Shown: positions 52,075-60,726 of the stretch, in pieces
How positions within the stretch are numbered: position 1 is the stretch's first letter
Layout: each line of letters opens with the position of its first letter
Assembly: GCF_036924595.1 (NCBI RefSeq)
Contig: NZ_JAZHRV010000001.1
Span: forward strand, 62,001-126,000
From: Bradyrhizobium algeriense
GTDB lineage: Bacteria; Pseudomonadota; Alphaproteobacteria; Rhizobiales; Xanthobacteraceae
Direction: 5' to 3'
DNA length: 64,000 bases
Made by a program: the position numbers and the translations under genes
The notes under the pieces: model-generated
The model's database searches: none
Seen by the model: only the letters and a program-made list of their open reading frames with translations
What the model was told of the DNA's origin: nothing

Positions 52075-52823
52075 TTGCCGGTATCGCTGAGTTTGGCCTT
52101 TTCGCTCTCGGAGTAAGTGGTCGCGGTGGAGATGCCCTTGCGATATTTGTCGAAGGCTACACCACGGCGCGGCGCGAAGGCTGGGGTTTCGGGACGCGGC
52201 TGCACGAGATCCGACGGGTTGTCGACCATCGCCGCCAGATTGCGCTGATTGGAGCAGCCGAAATTGTAATACGGCTTGTTTTCGAAATAGCTCCTGTTGT
52301 TGATCGACGGTCCGAGGTCCTCCGGCCACAGCCCGCATGGGCCGGCCACCGCCGAAATCTTCGGATAGTTGAGGCGGATCGCAGCCATGTGCCTGGGATC
52401 TTCGGGGCGATACTGGCGGACATTGGTCGCGCGCGGCGGCACGCCGGCGGCGGCAAGTGTCGCCTGGATCTCGCGCAATGAATCTTCGGCCGCCCGCGCG
52501 TTCGGCGTATTGACGGGCACGTCGATGCTGATGATGCCGGTGCCTTCCCGCATCCAGGTCTGGCCCAGATACATCACGTCGGCGCGCTGGGAGGCGGAAA
52601 GGCCGCCGCGTCCACGGCCGACGAAAACCACGATCGAGCGGTCGGCTTCCTGCACCGCGATCGGATGGCGCTGGCGATAGTCGTCGGGCACGGCCGCCGT
52701 CGTCACCACATCGGTGCTGTGCTTGCAGGCACTGAGCGCCACGGAAAGACCGATCAGCGCTCCCGCCAGGCAGAGGGCGCGCCTGGGATCGGCGGGCTTT
52801 TTTGATTTCATCCTCGGTGTCAT
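52071..52823 (-). CDS. cpaD: Tad pilus lipoprotein CpaD
   Basis: 250-residue lipoprotein: lipobox LSAC at Cys33 after a hydrophobic segment. Family features RQRHPIAVQEADRSIVVFVGRGRGGLS and a conserved C-terminal CSNQRNLAAMVDNPSDLVQPR. Works with the CpaC secretin at the outer membrane. A second start four codons in (MKSKKP) is possible. Confidence 0.9.
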   Translation of the reverse strand: MTPRMKSKKPADPRRALCLAGALIGLSVALSACKHSTDVVTTAAVPDDYRQRHPIAVQEADRSIVVFVGRGRGGLSASQRADVMYLGQTWMREGTGIISIDVPVNTPNARAAEDSLREIQATLAAAGVPPRATNVRQYRPEDPRHMAAIRLNYPKISAVAGPCGLWPEDLGPSINNRSYFENKPYYNFGCSNQRNLAAMVDNPSDLVQPRPETPAFAPRRGVAFDKYRKGISTATTYSESEKAKLSDTGK

Positions 52824-52832
52824 CGTCCCGCC

Positions 52833-54299
52833 TCAGTCCGTAATAAAGCCGTAGGTGCCGCGATAATTCCGAGCCTTCTCGACACGGCCCGGAACGCCGT
52901 AGATGCGATTGATGCTGCCGAGCAGGTCGGCCTGCGGGTCCGAGGTGGCGGCAAAGCCGTCATCGGGCCGCGACAGGTCCTTCTGCGCCACCGCGCGCAC
53001 CACATAGGGCGTGACCAGAACCATCAGTTCGCTCTGGTTGTTGACGAAGTCGCGGCTGCGGAACAGCGTGCCGAGAACCGGCAGTTGCGCCAGGCCCGGC
53101 AGACCGTTGATCGCCTGCTTGGTCTGTTCCTGGATCAGGCCGGCCATGGCCATCGCGCCGCCGGACGGAATTTCCAGCGTCGTCTCGGCGCGGCGGGTCT
53201 TGATCGAGGGAATGGTCGTTCCACCGGCACCGCCGGTCAGAGCGTTTTCGGTCGAGACTTCCGACACTTCGGTCATCACCCGAAGGCTGATCCGTCCCTC
53301 CGTCAGCACGACCGGCGTGAAGTTGAGTGAGATGCCGAATTTCTTGAAGCTGACGGTCTGGACGCATTGTCCGATGGTGCCGCCCGTGGTCGTTTGGCAG
53401 GTCACGCCGGCCGGAATGGGAAATTCACCGCCCGAGATAAAGGTTGCGGACTCGCCGGAAATGGCTGTGAGGTTAGGCTCGGCAATGGTTCGCACGACAC
53501 CGGCGCTTTCCATCGCGCGCAGCGTCGCCTGCACAGATGGCGTCGAGCCGAAACTCCCGGTAAGGGCGTTGCCGGCGACGAGCGGCGCACTGTTTGCGGT
53601 GAATGGGGTGTTGTTGGTGAACTTAACAACGGATGTGCCGTAGGTCATGCTGGCGCTGAGATCGATGCCGAGTTGCTTGATGACCGAGCGCTGGACTTCG
53701 GCGACCGTGACCTTCAGCATCACCTGGTCACGGCCGCGAACGGCGATCGAATTGACGACCTTCTCGGTGCCGTTCACCAGGCGGGCGGCGATATCGGCGG
53801 CCTGCTGCGCCTCGATCGGGCTCGCCGCGGTGCCGCTCAATACCACGCCGTCGCCGACGCCCTCGATCAGGATGTCCGAATTCGGCAGCGACTGCTTCAG
53901 CGCGGCGCGCACGCCGTTGAGGTCGCGCTTGACCGCGATGTCGTAGGCCGCGATCTGCGCGCCTGTGGAATCGAAGAAGACGATGTTGGTCTGGCCGACC
54001 GCGGCGCCGATGATATAGGCGCGCTGGGTCGAGCGGACGACGGCGTTGGCGATCTTCGGATCGGCGACCAGTACGTCCTTGATCTCCCGCGGCAGGTCGA
54101 TCACGAACGATTTGCCGATCCCGAGCGAAACGAACCGTGCGTTCATCTGTCCGTCGGTGGTGGCCGGCGCAGCAACGCGATAGTCGCTAGCCAGCACCGG
54201 CGTCAGCGCCGGATTGAGCGTGAGAGCAGCCACAGCCGAAAACGACAGGGCGCGGACGATGAACGTTCGCATCATCGGCTGAATTTCCCTGCACTTCAT
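52833..54299 (-). CDS. cpaC: Tad pilus outer-membrane secretin CpaC (RcpA)
   Basis: 488-residue secretin. Signal peptide about 1-37 (RTFIVRALSFSAVAALTLNPALTPVLA), pilus N-domain (about 50-120: GIGKSFVIDLPREIKDVLVADPKIANAVVRS), BON-like region (SDILIEGVGDGVVLSGTA), then the secretin core with GALTGGAGGTTIPSIKTRRAETTLEIPSGGAMAMAGLIQE. Start ATG 54299 has AAAGGA upstream. Forms the outer-membrane pore for the pilus. Confidence 0.93.
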   Translation of the reverse strand: MKCREIQPMMRTFIVRALSFSAVAALTLNPALTPVLASDYRVAAPATTDGQMNARFVSLGIGKSFVIDLPREIKDVLVADPKIANAVVRSTQRAYIIGAAVGQTNIVFFDSTGAQIAAYDIAVKRDLNGVRAALKQSLPNSDILIEGVGDGVVLSGTAASPIEAQQAADIAARLVNGTEKVVNSIAVRGRDQVMLKVTVAEVQRSVIKQLGIDLSASMTYGTSVVKFTNNTPFTANSAPLVAGNALTGSFGSTPSVQATLRAMESAGVVRTIAEPNLTAISGESATFISGGEFPIPAGVTCQTTTGGTIGQCVQTVSFKKFGISLNFTPVVLTEGRISLRVMTEVSEVSTENALTGGAGGTTIPSIKTRRAETTLEIPSGGAMAMAGLIQEQTKQAINGLPGLAQLPVLGTLFRSRDFVNNQSELMVLVTPYVVRAVAQKDLSRPDDGFAATSDPQADLLGSINRIYGVPGRVEKARNYRGTYGFITD

Positions 54300-54316
54300 A
54301 TCGTGCGTCCTTTCGG

Positions 54317-55111
54317 TCACTTCTGCATCGTCTGCTGGCTGGCAACGCCGTAACGAATGACGTTGAGGCTTTCGCCGCGCTTGTTGAGTTGTTGGTCGTC
54401 CGGCTTCTCGACCGCGTTGACGTCGGCAATGCTGCGCAGCGCCAGCGTCAGCGAGCCGCTCTGGCGCGATCGCGCCAGCGTCTCGGCCTGCTCGGGCTTC
54501 AATTCGAGGGTGACCGTCCTGCCGACCAGCGAGCTGCTGCCTTCTTTTTCCTTCGGCGCCTGGTCGATGGCCAGAACGCGGACATTGGCGAGGATGACCT
54601 CTGAACCGGGGATATCCGGGCCTTTGCCGTCCGGACTCTTGTCGCGCTTGGTAAGAATCACGTCGACGCGATCATTCGGCAGGATGAAGCCGCCGGCGCC
54701 GGTTTCCGGTGAAATTTCGGTGGAGATGGCCCGGTAGCCGGCGGGCAGGATCGCCGCCATGAAGCCGGAGCCGTCGGCCTTCACCAGCTTCTGTTCGCGA
54801 ATCGGTTCGCCCGCGATGAACGGCGCGCGCGCGATCGAGCCCGTGATTTCCTTGATGGCGTCGGCCTTGCTGGCGCGGCTGATGAAGCTGCTGCTGGCGG
54901 TCGCGGCCGGCCAGGTCTGCCATTGCAGATCGTCCGGCTTGACCGAGCGGCCAAGGGCGATATCCGATTTGGCGACGAGAATATCGACGGTCTGCAGCTG
55001 CGTGACCGGCTGGGCCGGCGCTGGCTTGTCGTCGGACCCGCTGGCGAGATATGCGGCAATGCCGCCGGCGCCGATGGCGATGGCCAGGACCACAATGCGT
55101 GCGGTATTCAT
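54317..55111 (-). CDS. cpaB: Tad pilus assembly protein CpaB (RcpC)
   Basis: 264-residue periplasmic protein anchored by an N-terminal helix (RIVVLAIAIGAGGIAAYLAS). SAF domain about 45-110 (VDILVAKSDIALGRSVKPDDLQWQTWP) and RcpC core (GYRAISTEISPETGAGGFILPNDRVDVILTKRD). Thought to stabilise the secretin. First gene of the cpaB-to-tadC run, with a CtrA-like motif upstream. Confidence 0.9.
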   Translation of the reverse strand: MNTARIVVLAIAIGAGGIAAYLASGSDDKPAPAQPVTQLQTVDILVAKSDIALGRSVKPDDLQWQTWPAATASSSFISRASKADAIKEITGSIARAPFIAGEPIREQKLVKADGSGFMAAILPAGYRAISTEISPETGAGGFILPNDRVDVILTKRDKSPDGKGPDIPGSEVILANVRVLAIDQAPKEKEGSSSLVGRTVTLELKPEQAETLARSRQSGSLTLALRSIADVNAVEKPDDQQLNKRGESLNVIRYGVASQQTMQK

Positions 55112-55178
55112 TACGCTTCACTTTCCACATTACGCTGCGACGCTTCCGCCGCCGTGATGGGAGTTGACCAGCTATTCG

Positions 55179-55193
55179 TCAAAGCATGGTTAA
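55179..55193. promoter_or_regulatory. CtrA-box-like motif upstream of cpaB
   Basis: On the minus strand TTAA-CCATGCT-TTGA, containing TTAACCAT, a strong CtrA half-site. It is about 70 bases before the cpaB start and 125 bases after cpaA codon end begins reading; the cpaA-cpaB gap is long enough for a promoter. Confidence 0.45.
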
Positions 55194-55238
55194 TGAGGCG
55201 TGTGTAAATTGCCTTAACGGAAAGTTAGCGACGTTTGA

Positions 55239-55763
55239 TCAGCGCATCGCGAGGTGAGCGAGGTCGATAGCCTTGATCCATTCGGTCTGCGGATAGACGA
55301 TCAGCGCGCCGATGGCGAGCGCGATGCCGTAGGGAATCCCGCTCTGTTTGTCGTGCAGCCGGTTCAGCCATGGCTGTCCCGTAAGCAGGGAAGGCAGCGG
55401 CCATTGCCGGAACTGAATCAGCAGCACCGTCAACGCCCCGCCGAGCAGCGAGACATAGAGCAAATAATTGAGGAGATGGTCGAAACCGAACCAGAGTGCC
55501 ACGCTGGCCGCGACCTTGGCGTCGCCGCCGCCGACCCATCCCATCGCGAAGCAGCCAAAGGCCACCACCAGGACGGCCGCGCCGGCGCCGAAATGCAGGA
55601 GGATGTCGTGCAGGCCCATGCCGCCCAGCACCGCGAGCGCCACAAAGCCGGCGATCAGCGCCAGCGACACCCGGTTCGAAATCGTCATCGTGAACAGGTC
55701 GCTCGCGGCTGCGAATGCCATCAGAGCCGGAAACAGCAGGAGGCGGGCGGTATCGAGGATCAT
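55239..55763 (-). CDS. cpaA: Tad prepilin peptidase CpaA (TadV)
   Basis: 174-residue A24 aspartic peptidase of the inner membrane that removes leader peptides from Flp and TadE-like prepilins. Catalytic Asp in AAASDLFTM (about 21) and in GWVGGGDAKVAAS (about 81, the GxGD motif). Six hydrophobic segments. No methyltransferase domain, as usual for TadV. It probably follows pilA in transcription. Confidence 0.92.
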   Translation of the reverse strand: MILDTARLLLFPALMAFAAASDLFTMTISNRVSLALIAGFVALAVLGGMGLHDILLHFGAGAAVLVVAFGCFAMGWVGGGDAKVAASVALWFGFDHLLNYLLYVSLLGGALTVLLIQFRQWPLPSLLTGQPWLNRLHDKQSGIPYGIALAIGALIVYPQTEWIKAIDLAHLAMR

Positions 55764-55910
55764 GAATTCACGCAGGCTGCAAGTTGACCCGAGATCCGGG
55801 CTCTGGCCGAGCCTAGCTACGAGAAGTGAAAAATCGGGAAACGGCGGAAGATTTCAGGACGTGCGAGGCTCGACGGCTTTGTCAGATCGGCGCGCGCCTT
55901 GTTAGAAGCA

Positions 55911-55940
55911 GCAAAGGCCCCGGCTTGCCGGGGCCTTTGC
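55911..55940 (-). terminator. terminator downstream of the Flp pilin gene
   Basis: GCAAAGGCCCCGG and its inverse CCGGGGCCTTTGC form a 13-bp stem with a tight CTTG loop. It begins 24 bases past the pilin stop. It is roughly symmetric, and the T run is only three, so it may be an attenuator that lets some transcripts reach cpaA. Confidence 0.7.
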
Positions 55941-55963
55941 GTTAGTTAGCTCGCAACCGTCGC

Positions 55964-56128
55964 TTACTTCAGCGAGGTCGAGATCGTGTTGAAGTTGGTC
56001 TTCAGCTGGGTGCCGACGCCCTGAACGGCGGTGATGATCGCGATCGCGATGCCGGCGGCAATCAGGCCGTATTCGATGGCGGTGGCGCCGGACTCATCCT
56101 TCACGAAACGCGAAACGAGATTCTTCAT
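55964..56128 (-). CDS. pilA: Flp-type pilin (PilA)
   Basis: 54-residue major pilin. Leader MKNLVSRFVKDESG is cut after Gly, then ATAIEYGLIAAGIAIAIITAV: Glu at +5 and Tyr at +6, the Flp signature, and a hydrophobic helix. A short hydrophilic tail (QLKTNFNTISTSLK) follows. Ribosome site CAGGAG is 8 bases before ATG. Cleaved by CpaA and polymerised by CpaF. The only Flp gene visible here. Too short for routine ORF detection limits. Confidence 0.95.
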   Translation of the reverse strand: MKNLVSRFVKDESGATAIEYGLIAAGIAIAIITAVQGVGTQLKTNFNTISTSLK

Positions 56129-56286
56129 CTATGTAACTCCTGTGTACACGTGGCTGGTCGAACTTAAGTTTGGTCTTGCCGGCGTTCTCAGCACCGTGAC
56201 CATGTCGTGACCCTAGGGTGCGACAATTTCGACGCAGTTAATTCGATCACGCAAAAATGCTTGGAACTCGCTGTTCTTGAGCACGG

Positions 56287-56301
56287 TAAACACTGCATTA
56301 A
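56287..56301. promoter_or_regulatory. CtrA-box-like motif upstream of pilA
   Basis: On the minus strand TTAA-TGCAGTG-TTTA, 7 of 8 fixed bases, about 160 bases before the pilA start. A half match TTAA-N7-GAAA lies at 56227-56241. Otherwise the 354-base gap 56129-56482 shows only the pilA leader and no gene. Confidence 0.4.
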
Positions 56302-56482
56302 AGCATCAGATGAAATGCAAGCGCGGCTTCGCGAGCGTTCGCTTGCTCATGCGCCACCTGTTTCCGGGTCGCGCGTCCTCCGCCAGTAACAGCCGAGCAT
56401 CGAAAAGGCTTCGATGCTTTGATTCACGGCTCCTTAAGCGCGAGCGGATACCTCTTGATCTCTCCGATCGAATGAGGCCGTC

Positions 56483-57310
56483 ATGTCCAGTTTGCCATTT
56501 GAAGTCATCGAGATGCTGGGCCAGACGTTGGCGAAGGTCGCTCCGGTGACGATCGCGCTCGCCGTGGTATTTACGGTGCTCTCGCATTTCTGGGCCTGCA
56601 ACCCGGGCAAACCGTGGTGGCGCAAGCGCGAGCTCATTACTGACATCTGCTACTGGTTCTTCGTGCCGGTATTTGCGCGCGTCTTCCGCATCGGCTTGCT
56701 GGTGCTCGGCGCTGCGGTCGTCTTCAACATTCATGAGGCGGACGAGCTGATCGCATTCTACGACAATGGCCATGGACCGCTGTCGCAGCTTCCGCTCTGG
56801 GTGCAGGCGCTATTGTTCCTCGTTGCGTCGGACTTCGTGCTGTACTGGCTGCACCGCATGTTTCACGGCGGCGGGTTCTGGAAATACCATGCCATCCATC
56901 ATTCCTCGGAGGATCTCGAATGGATCTCCGCGGCGCGGTTTCACCCCGTCAACCTGTTCATCGGAACAATCCTGGTCGACGTCATCCTCTTGATGGCCGG
57001 CATCTCGCCCAACGTCATGCTGTGGGTCGGGCCGTTCACGACCTTCCACTCCGCCTTCGTCCACGCCAACCTGAACTGGACGCTCGGGCCGTTCAAATAC
57101 GTGCTCGCCACGCCGGTCTTCCATCGTTGGCATCACACCTCGCTCGAAGAAGGCGGCAATACCAATTTCGCGGGTACCTTCCCGCTCTGGGACATCCTGT
57201 TCGGAACGTTCCGGATGCCGGAGAACCGGCTGCCCGACAATTACGGCGTGGACGACCAGGAGGTCCCCACCGAGATCGGCGGGCAATTGGCCTATCCATT
57301 CCGCCACTAG
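56483..57310 (+). CDS. sterol desaturase / fatty acid hydroxylase family protein (copy 1)
   Basis: 275-residue integral-membrane di-iron enzyme. About four hydrophobic segments and the His clusters YWLHRMFH (about 118-125), YHAIHHSSED (about 134-142) and FHRWHHTSLEE (about 213-220) that bind the two irons; FVHANLNWTLG lies between. The reaction type is O2-dependent hydroxylation or desaturation of a lipid; the substrate (fatty acid, hopanoid, carotenoid or ornithine lipid) is unknown. The gene lies between pilA and more pilus genes, 18 bases before a polytopic protein, with a close paralogue 1.5 kb on. Confidence 0.9.
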   Translation: MSSLPFEVIEMLGQTLAKVAPVTIALAVVFTVLSHFWACNPGKPWWRKRELITDICYWFFVPVFARVFRIGLLVLGAAVVFNIHEADELIAFYDNGHGPLSQLPLWVQALLFLVASDFVLYWLHRMFHGGGFWKYHAIHHSSEDLEWISAARFHPVNLFIGTILVDVILLMAGISPNVMLWVGPFTTFHSAFVHANLNWTLGPFKYVLATPVFHRWHHTSLEEGGNTNFAGTFPLWDILFGTFRMPENRLPDNYGVDDQEVPTEIGGQLAYPFRH

Positions 57311-57328
57311 GGCCTGGGCGGAGTCTTC

Positions 57329-58780
57329 ATGACCACTGACGCTGGAGCGATCCGTCGGGACAACGCCTTGAGCCTTGGCGACGTTCCGGCATGGCTCTGG
57401 GTCGGGATCGTCGTCTATGCGCTGCTGTTGATCAACGGCAGCCAGCTTCTGGGCGATTCCGATACCTATTGGCAGACCGCCGTGGGTCAGTGGATCCTCG
57501 AACACAACGCCTTGCCGCGCGTCGACATCTACTCCTTCACCAAGGCAGGCGAGCCGTGGACATCATCGTCCTGGCTGGCGCAGGTGCTGTACGCAACGAG
57601 CTACAACCTGGTAGGCTGGATCGGACCGGTGGTTCTCGCCGCCGGCTGCATCGCCGCAACCTTCGCACTATTCATTCACATTCTCGGCCGCCGCGTTCCC
57701 GCGGTCTATGCGGTCGCCGTCGCGATGGTGGCGCTGGCTCTTTCGATGGGGCATTTTCTGGCGCGCCCGCATGTGCTGGTGCTGCCGATCATTCTCGCGT
57801 GGGCGAACGGGTTGATATCGGCGAGCGAGCGCGGCCAGGCGCCGTCGCCATGGCTGCTGCCGTTGATCGCGGTGTGGGCGAACCTGCACGGCGGATTCGT
57901 GTTCGGCCTCGTGCTGGTCGGCGCGTTTGCGCTCGATGCGCTGTGGAATGCTGATCGCGCGCAGCAAAGGTCTGTGGTGCTGCGCTGGGCGGCGTTCGGT
58001 ATTGGCGCGCTGGTGGCCTGCTGCGCCACGCCTTACGGGTGGGGATCAATCCTTGCCGCACGCAAGATCCTTGATCTCGGCGAACTCCTGCATCTGATCT
58101 ATGAATGGATGCCGGCGGATTTCAGCAAATTCAGCATGTTCGAGCTGGCGATCCTCGCGCCGATCGCCGGCGCGCTCTACGCCGGCGTCAAGCTCACGCC
58201 GCCGCGGATTGCGCTGGTGCTGGGCCTGCTGCATATGGCGCTGTCGCATGTCAGGAATGTCGAGATCTTCGCGCTGCTGCTGCCGATCGTGGTGCTCGCG
58301 CCGGTGGCATCGCAGTTCGCGCTGCGGCCGGCCTGGCTCGCCCGCACCGGCGCCCCGATGTCCGTGATGGCGGTGGTGTTGGCCCTGCTCGGCGGCTGGA
58401 CGTGGCTGCTCGCAGCCAACACCACCTTCGCACCGCCCGAAAACCAGTCGCCGGCGGCGGCTGTCGATGCGCTGAAGGCGCATAATCCGAGGCGGGTTCT
58501 CAACGATCTTCCGTTTGCCGGCTATCTGATATGGCGGCAGATGCCCGTGTTCATCGACGGGCGCGCCGAGCTCTACGGTGAAGCGTTCGAGATGGCCTAT
58601 TACCGCGCGATGCAGCTCAAGGACGTCAACCAGTTTCTCGACATTCTCAAGAAGTGGGACATCGAGGCCGTGCTGCTGACGCCGGGTACGCCTGCGGTGG
58701 GCCTGCTCGATCATATTGGCGGCTGGCGGCGCGCCTACGCTGACAAGAACGCCGTACTGCACGTTCGTACGGCCAACTGA
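57329..58780 (+). CDS. polytopic membrane protein, GT-C-like topology
   Basis: 483 residues, roughly ten to eleven hydrophobic segments. The first periplasmic loop has LLGDSDTYWQTAVGQWILEHNALP, with acidic residues placed as in GT-C glycosyltransferases that use lipid-linked sugars. The C-terminal soluble tail (about 390-483) has VDALKAHNPRRVLNDLPFAGYLIWRQMPVFIDGRAELYG. I recognise no named family with confidence; glycosyl or acyl transfer is inference. It sits between two sterol-desaturase paralogues in tight same-strand order, so the three probably act together. Confidence 0.8.
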   Translation: MTTDAGAIRRDNALSLGDVPAWLWVGIVVYALLLINGSQLLGDSDTYWQTAVGQWILEHNALPRVDIYSFTKAGEPWTSSSWLAQVLYATSYNLVGWIGPVVLAAGCIAATFALFIHILGRRVPAVYAVAVAMVALALSMGHFLARPHVLVLPIILAWANGLISASERGQAPSPWLLPLIAVWANLHGGFVFGLVLVGAFALDALWNADRAQQRSVVLRWAAFGIGALVACCATPYGWGSILAARKILDLGELLHLIYEWMPADFSKFSMFELAILAPIAGALYAGVKLTPPRIALVLGLLHMALSHVRNVEIFALLLPIVVLAPVASQFALRPAWLARTGAPMSVMAVVLALLGGWTWLLAANTTFAPPENQSPAAAVDALKAHNPRRVLNDLPFAGYLIWRQMPVFIDGRAELYGEAFEMAYYRAMQLKDVNQFLDILKKWDIEAVLLTPGTPAVGLLDHIGGWRRAYADKNAVLHVRTAN

Positions 58781-58844
58781 TCAATCAGAACCGGACTCTA
58801 GACCCGAACTGGCGGGCGGACCGGGATTCTGATACGCGGGCCGG

Positions 58845-59672
58845 ATGAACCTGCCGACCGAAGTCGTCGAGATGCTTGGCCAGACCTTGGCCAAGGTGGT
58901 GCCGGTCACGATCGCGCTGGCGCTCGTGTTCTCGGTGCTGGCGCATTTCTGGGCCTGCAATCCCGGCAGGCCCTGGTGGCGCAAGCGCGAGCTCGTCACC
59001 GACATCTGTTACTGGTTCCTGGTGCCGCTGTTCGCGCGCGTGTTCCGCATCGCCCTGTTGGTGCTCGGCGCGGCCCTGGTGTTTGGAATTCACGACGCCG
59101 ACGAGCTGATCGCCTTCTACGACAACGGCCATGGCCCGCTGTCGAGGCTGCCACTATGGTTGCAGGCGATCCTGTTCCTGATCGCGGCCGATTTCATGAT
59201 GTACTGGCTGCACCGCATGTTCCATGGCGGCGGGTTCTGGAAATACCACGCCATCCACCACTCGTCGGAGGATGTGGACTGGATCTCGGCGGCGCGCTTT
59301 CACCCCGTCAACCTGCTGTTAGGTACCATCGGGGTCGATGTCGTGCTGCTGATGGCCGGCATTTCGCCGGGTGTGATGCTCTGGCTCGGGCCGTTCAACA
59401 TCTTCCATTCGGCGTTCGTTCACGCCAACCTCAACTGGACACTCGGCCCGTTTAGATATGTCGTGGCGACGCCGGTGTTTCACCGCTGGCACCACACCCC
59501 CCGCGAGGAGGGCGGCGACACCAATTTCGCGGGCACCTTTCCGCTCTGGGACATCCTGTTCGGGACCTTCCGGATGCCGAAAGGCACGCTGCCGGTCCAA
59601 TATGGCGTGGACGATCAGTCCTCGTTTCCCCGCGAAATCATCGGGCAGCTGGCCTATCCGTTCCGCAAATAG
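58845..59672 (+). CDS. sterol desaturase / fatty acid hydroxylase family protein (copy 2)
   Basis: 275 residues, near-duplicate of copy 1 across its whole length with the same HRMFH, HAIHH and HRWHH iron clusters. Long blocks such as FYDNGHGPLS, GGGFWKYHAIHHSSED and AGTFPLWDILFGTFRMP are unchanged; differences lie in membrane segments and the C-terminus. Keeping both intact suggests two substrates or a heteromer. Ends just before a 21-bp inverted repeat element. Confidence 0.9.
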   Translation: MNLPTEVVEMLGQTLAKVVPVTIALALVFSVLAHFWACNPGRPWWRKRELVTDICYWFLVPLFARVFRIALLVLGAALVFGIHDADELIAFYDNGHGPLSRLPLWLQAILFLIAADFMMYWLHRMFHGGGFWKYHAIHHSSEDVDWISAARFHPVNLLLGTIGVDVVLLMAGISPGVMLWLGPFNIFHSAFVHANLNWTLGPFRYVVATPVFHRWHHTPREEGGDTNFAGTFPLWDILFGTFRMPKGTLPVQYGVDDQSSFPREIIGQLAYPFRK

Positions 59673-59674
59673 CA

Positions 59675-59767
59675 CATGATCTCCGCGCAAACGCGGAGCG
59701 CGTTTGTCGCAAGGGAAACGCGGTTGCCGGTTTTCCAAACCCGGAACGCGTTTGCGCGGAGATCATG
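59675..59767. repeat. element with 21-bp perfect inverted ends
   Basis: The ends 59675-59695 (CATGATCTCCGCGCAAACGCG) and 59747-59767 are exact inverted copies. The interior has GTTTGTCGCAAGGGAAACGCGG and ACCGGTTTTCC-like words. Diverged relatives lie at 62110-62182 and 62287-62375. It sits right after the second desaturase stop and could be its terminator. Confidence 0.85.
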
Positions 59768-59916
59768 ATCTATTAATCACGCTTGCCGCGGATTTCTTGC
59801 CCCGTTTCGGGGCCTATTTGCCCTTTGTTCATGAATTGTCGTCAGATTCACCGTTGTCGGGCGCCGGTTCCGCTGCGTATCGCCATTGCCGGCTTGTTGA
59901 TGCCCCGGGGTAAAGT

Positions 59917-60408
59917 ATGTCGTTCAAGTCCCAGCGTATTCGCGCGCGCGCGCGTTTTGGATTGCGTTCCCTCGCCGCAGGTCTCCTGCTGTGGCCGGCC
60001 GTCTGTCTGGCCGCGCCCGATCCCGACCGCATCGCCGTCTATGTCGATCAGGCAAAGCTCGTGAAGCTTCCTGCCAAGGTCTCCACCATCGTGGTCGGAA
60101 ACCCGCTGATTGCCGACGTGACCCTGCAGAGCGGCGGCATCGTCGTCGTCACCGGCAAGGGCTACGGCGCGACCAATTTCATCGCCATGGACCGCAACGG
60201 CGAGGTGCTGGTGGACCGCCAGATCCAGGTCGAAGGCCCGACCGATCAACTCGTCACCGTCTACCGCGGCGTCGAGCGGGAATCCTATAGCTGCATGCCG
60301 ATCTGCCAGCGCCGCGTCACCCTTGGCGACGGCGAGACCTACTTCAGATCGGCGATCGACCAGGCCGGTTCTCTCAGCGGTCAAGCCGCCAGCGCCGGGA
60401 CCAAATAG
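59917..60408 (+). CDS. stand-alone pilus-assembly N-terminal domain protein
   Basis: 163-residue secreted protein: Arg-rich start and signal peptide about 1-33 (FGLRSLAAGLLLWPAVCLA/APD). The mature part is the CpaC-type N-domain (DQAKLVKLPAKVSTIVVGNPLIADVTLQ, GYGATNFIAMDRNGEVL) without secretin core. It also has CMPICQRRVTLGD with two Cys. Found beside tad genes in many alphaproteobacteria; probably a periplasmic accessory of the secretin. Confidence 0.83.
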   Translation: MSFKSQRIRARARFGLRSLAAGLLLWPAVCLAAPDPDRIAVYVDQAKLVKLPAKVSTIVVGNPLIADVTLQSGGIVVVTGKGYGATNFIAMDRNGEVLVDRQIQVEGPTDQLVTVYRGVERESYSCMPICQRRVTLGDGETYFRSAIDQAGSLSGQAASAGTK

Positions 60409-60422
60409 GCAAACTGAGTGCT

Positions 60423-60449
60423 TTCGGTTCTGATCGAATCAGAACCGAA
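60423..60449 (+). terminator. hairpin after the pilus N-domain gene
   Basis: TTCGGTTCTGAT-CGA-ATCAGAACCGAA, a perfect 12-bp stem 14 bases past the stop, then GCTCCGGTTTTT. It also looks like the start of a dispersed repeat (the following TTGCTCCG...CCGAACC). The T run is 7 bases off the stem, so termination is likely but not ideal. Confidence 0.6.
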
Positions 60450-60613
60450 GCTCCGGTTTTTGCTCCGACGTATTTCTGCACCCGAACCATTTTCCGCCTT
60501 GCTCTAGACACCCAGCCGGTTCTTCCCGACGGCTCGGCGCAAGCTTGTCGGCGCGTCAGCACATCATCCTGTCCGCGAATCGATCCCGCCTGTGTGAGCC
60601 CCTCTGAAGACAG

Positions 60614-60628
60614 TTAACGGCCGGTTAG
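60614..60628. promoter_or_regulatory. CtrA-box-like motif upstream of tadE
   Basis: TTAA-CGGCCGG-TTAG, about 100 bases before the TadE-like start. The same TTAAC-N6-TTAG form is found before tadD. Confidence 0.42.
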
Positions 60629-60726
60629 CGGGCCGGGCCGCTCTGCTTCGGTTCGACGAAACACTTCCACAATCACTTTCAGATAGTTCTTGCAGGCGGA
60701 TAACCGCTGCCGTCTGGGGATTTTCG

